From the NCBI GenBank assembly GCA_021399435.1, contig JAJTUP010000010.1:124001-188000 (forward strand): a DNA stretch of 64,000 nucleotides. The letters run 5' to 3'. Numbering within the stretch: the first letter of the stretch is position 1; each line of letters opens with the position of its first letter. The position numbers and the translations under genes were made by a program. Below, piece after piece: positions 63,352 through 64,000 of the stretch. The notes under the pieces were generated by a model, which did no database searches, was not told the origin of the DNA, and was given only the letters and a program-made list of their open reading frames with translations. Origin of the DNA: Diaporthe sp. PMI_573 (lineage: Eukaryota > Ascomycota > Sordariomycetes > Diaporthales > Diaporthaceae).

Positions 63352-64000
63352 ATGCAGATTTCACTTCTTTCTCTGCTGGCGGTTGCCGCACCCCTTGCTT
63401 CAGCTGCCGCAGTCGCCACTCGAGCCTCCGATGCGACAGGCTGCACTTCTCTGTCCACTCGCATCGAGTGGCGCAACTACTCCACCAGCGATCGCGAGGC
63501 CTTTGTCGAAGCCATCTCGTGCCTGACCAAGAAACCCTCCGCTGGCGACCACTTCGCCCCTTCCAAGAGCCGGTGGGAGGACCTCACAAAAACCCACCAG
63601 ATCCTCACCCACGCAGTCCACGGCAACGAGATCTTCCTACCCTGGCACCGCGCCTTCGTCTCGACCTTCGAGGCCCTGCTGCGCACCGAGTGCGACTTTG
63701 ACAGGCCCCTGCCATGGTGGGATGAGACCCTTGACGCGGGCAAGTTCAACGAGAGCAGCATCTTTACCCCGGAGTACTTTGGCTCGCTGCCGTATGCAGT
63801 CAAGGACGAAGACGACAAATTTTGTGTCACCGATGGCAAATTTGCGAATCAGGTTTGCAATATCGGACCGGGAGGCGATAACAACACTGTCCATTGCCTG
63901 TCACGCGCTGGCAATGAGACCATTTCGGCAGAGATCACTACGGATTACATCAAGCAGTGCGCGCAGATTGACCAGATCCGCGGGTTTACTGGCTGTCTCG
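63352..64000 (+). CDS. Secreted tyrosinase-domain protein (3' end outside window)
   Basis: An ATG at 63352 opens a frame that runs off the right edge; 216 residues are visible. A signal peptide (MQISLLSLLAVAAPLASA) comes first. The type-3 copper CuA site is THQILTHAVHGNEIFLPWHRAF, with the spaced His residues and the LPWHR signature. RTECDFDRPLPWWDETLD and a Gly/Asn-rich loop with several Cys follow. The CuB site would lie beyond the edge. Tyrosinase-like proteins oxidise monophenols and diphenols to quinones; short secreted forms in ascomycetes also include o-aminophenol or catechol oxidases and the tyrosinase-like hydroxylases of secondary-metabolite clusters. The type cannot be decided from half a protein. 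Confidence 0.92.
   Translation, partial: MQISLLSLLAVAAPLASAAAVATRASDATGCTSLSTRIEWRNYSTSDREAFVEAISCLTKKPSAGDHFAPSKSRWEDLTKTHQILTHAVHGNEIFLPWHRAFVSTFEALLRTECDFDRPLPWWDETLDAGKFNESSIFTPEYFGSLPYAVKDEDDKFCVTDGKFANQVCNIGPGGDNNTVHCLSRAGNETISAEITTDYIKQCAQIDQIRGFTGCL

Overview
The window is nuclear DNA of a filamentous ascomycete (Pezizomycotina, most likely Sordariomycetes). The support is short introns of about 50-200 bp with GTRNGT donors and CTRAC-type branch sites, GC-rich coding exons, several kilobases of gene-poor sequence between gene groups, and protein families that are typical of these fungi: a rhodopsin-domain membrane protein, DUF1996 secreted proteins, a GH7 cellulase, a ligninase-type peroxidase, a tyrosinase and a Git3/cAR-like GPCR. 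I rebuilt exon structures by hand from splice sites and reading frame; no similarity search was run.

Layout. 1-1204: 3' part of a disordered coiled-coil protein whose start lies outside the window. 3345-4361: charged, repeat-containing hydrophilic protein. 4362-9186: gene-free. 9187-10942: seven-helix receptor. 10943-17249: gene-free. 17250-18536: rhodopsin-domain protein. 19227-20365: AT-rich hAT-like miniature element with an 8-bp target duplication. 20704-22426: MFS transporter. 22.5-28 kb: decayed region with a RING-type pseudogene and two tiny TSD-flanked insertions. 30202-36321: DUF1996 protein, secreted haem peroxidase, second DUF1996 protein. 37348-55340: catabolic gene group. 57126-59055: GH7 cellulase. 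59877-60353: small single-pass membrane protein. 63352-64000: tyrosinase, cut by the right edge.

The most interesting functional unit is 37.3-49.5 kb. A flavin amine oxidase of the sarcosine/fructosyl-amine type, a Rieske oxygenase of the choline/glycine-betaine monooxygenase type and an 840-aa dimethylglycine/sarcosine dehydrogenase with a folate (GcvT-like) half lie side by side. Together they could strip the three methyl groups from glycine betaine in order, giving glycine. An organic-anion-type MFS transporter, an alpha/beta hydrolase and a fused hydantoinase/5-oxoprolinase follow directly and may feed the same pool. The 2.7-kb divergent promoter between the Rieske gene and the dehydrogenase gene carries four GATAAG motifs, which suggests nitrogen control.

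The second unusual item is a family of very short insertions (three copies) with one constant end, a tandemly repeated tail, variable truncation at the other end and 13-15 bp target duplications. This pattern points to target-primed reverse transcription. One copy sits on an intron/exon border of the RING pseudogene and duplicates its 3' splice site.
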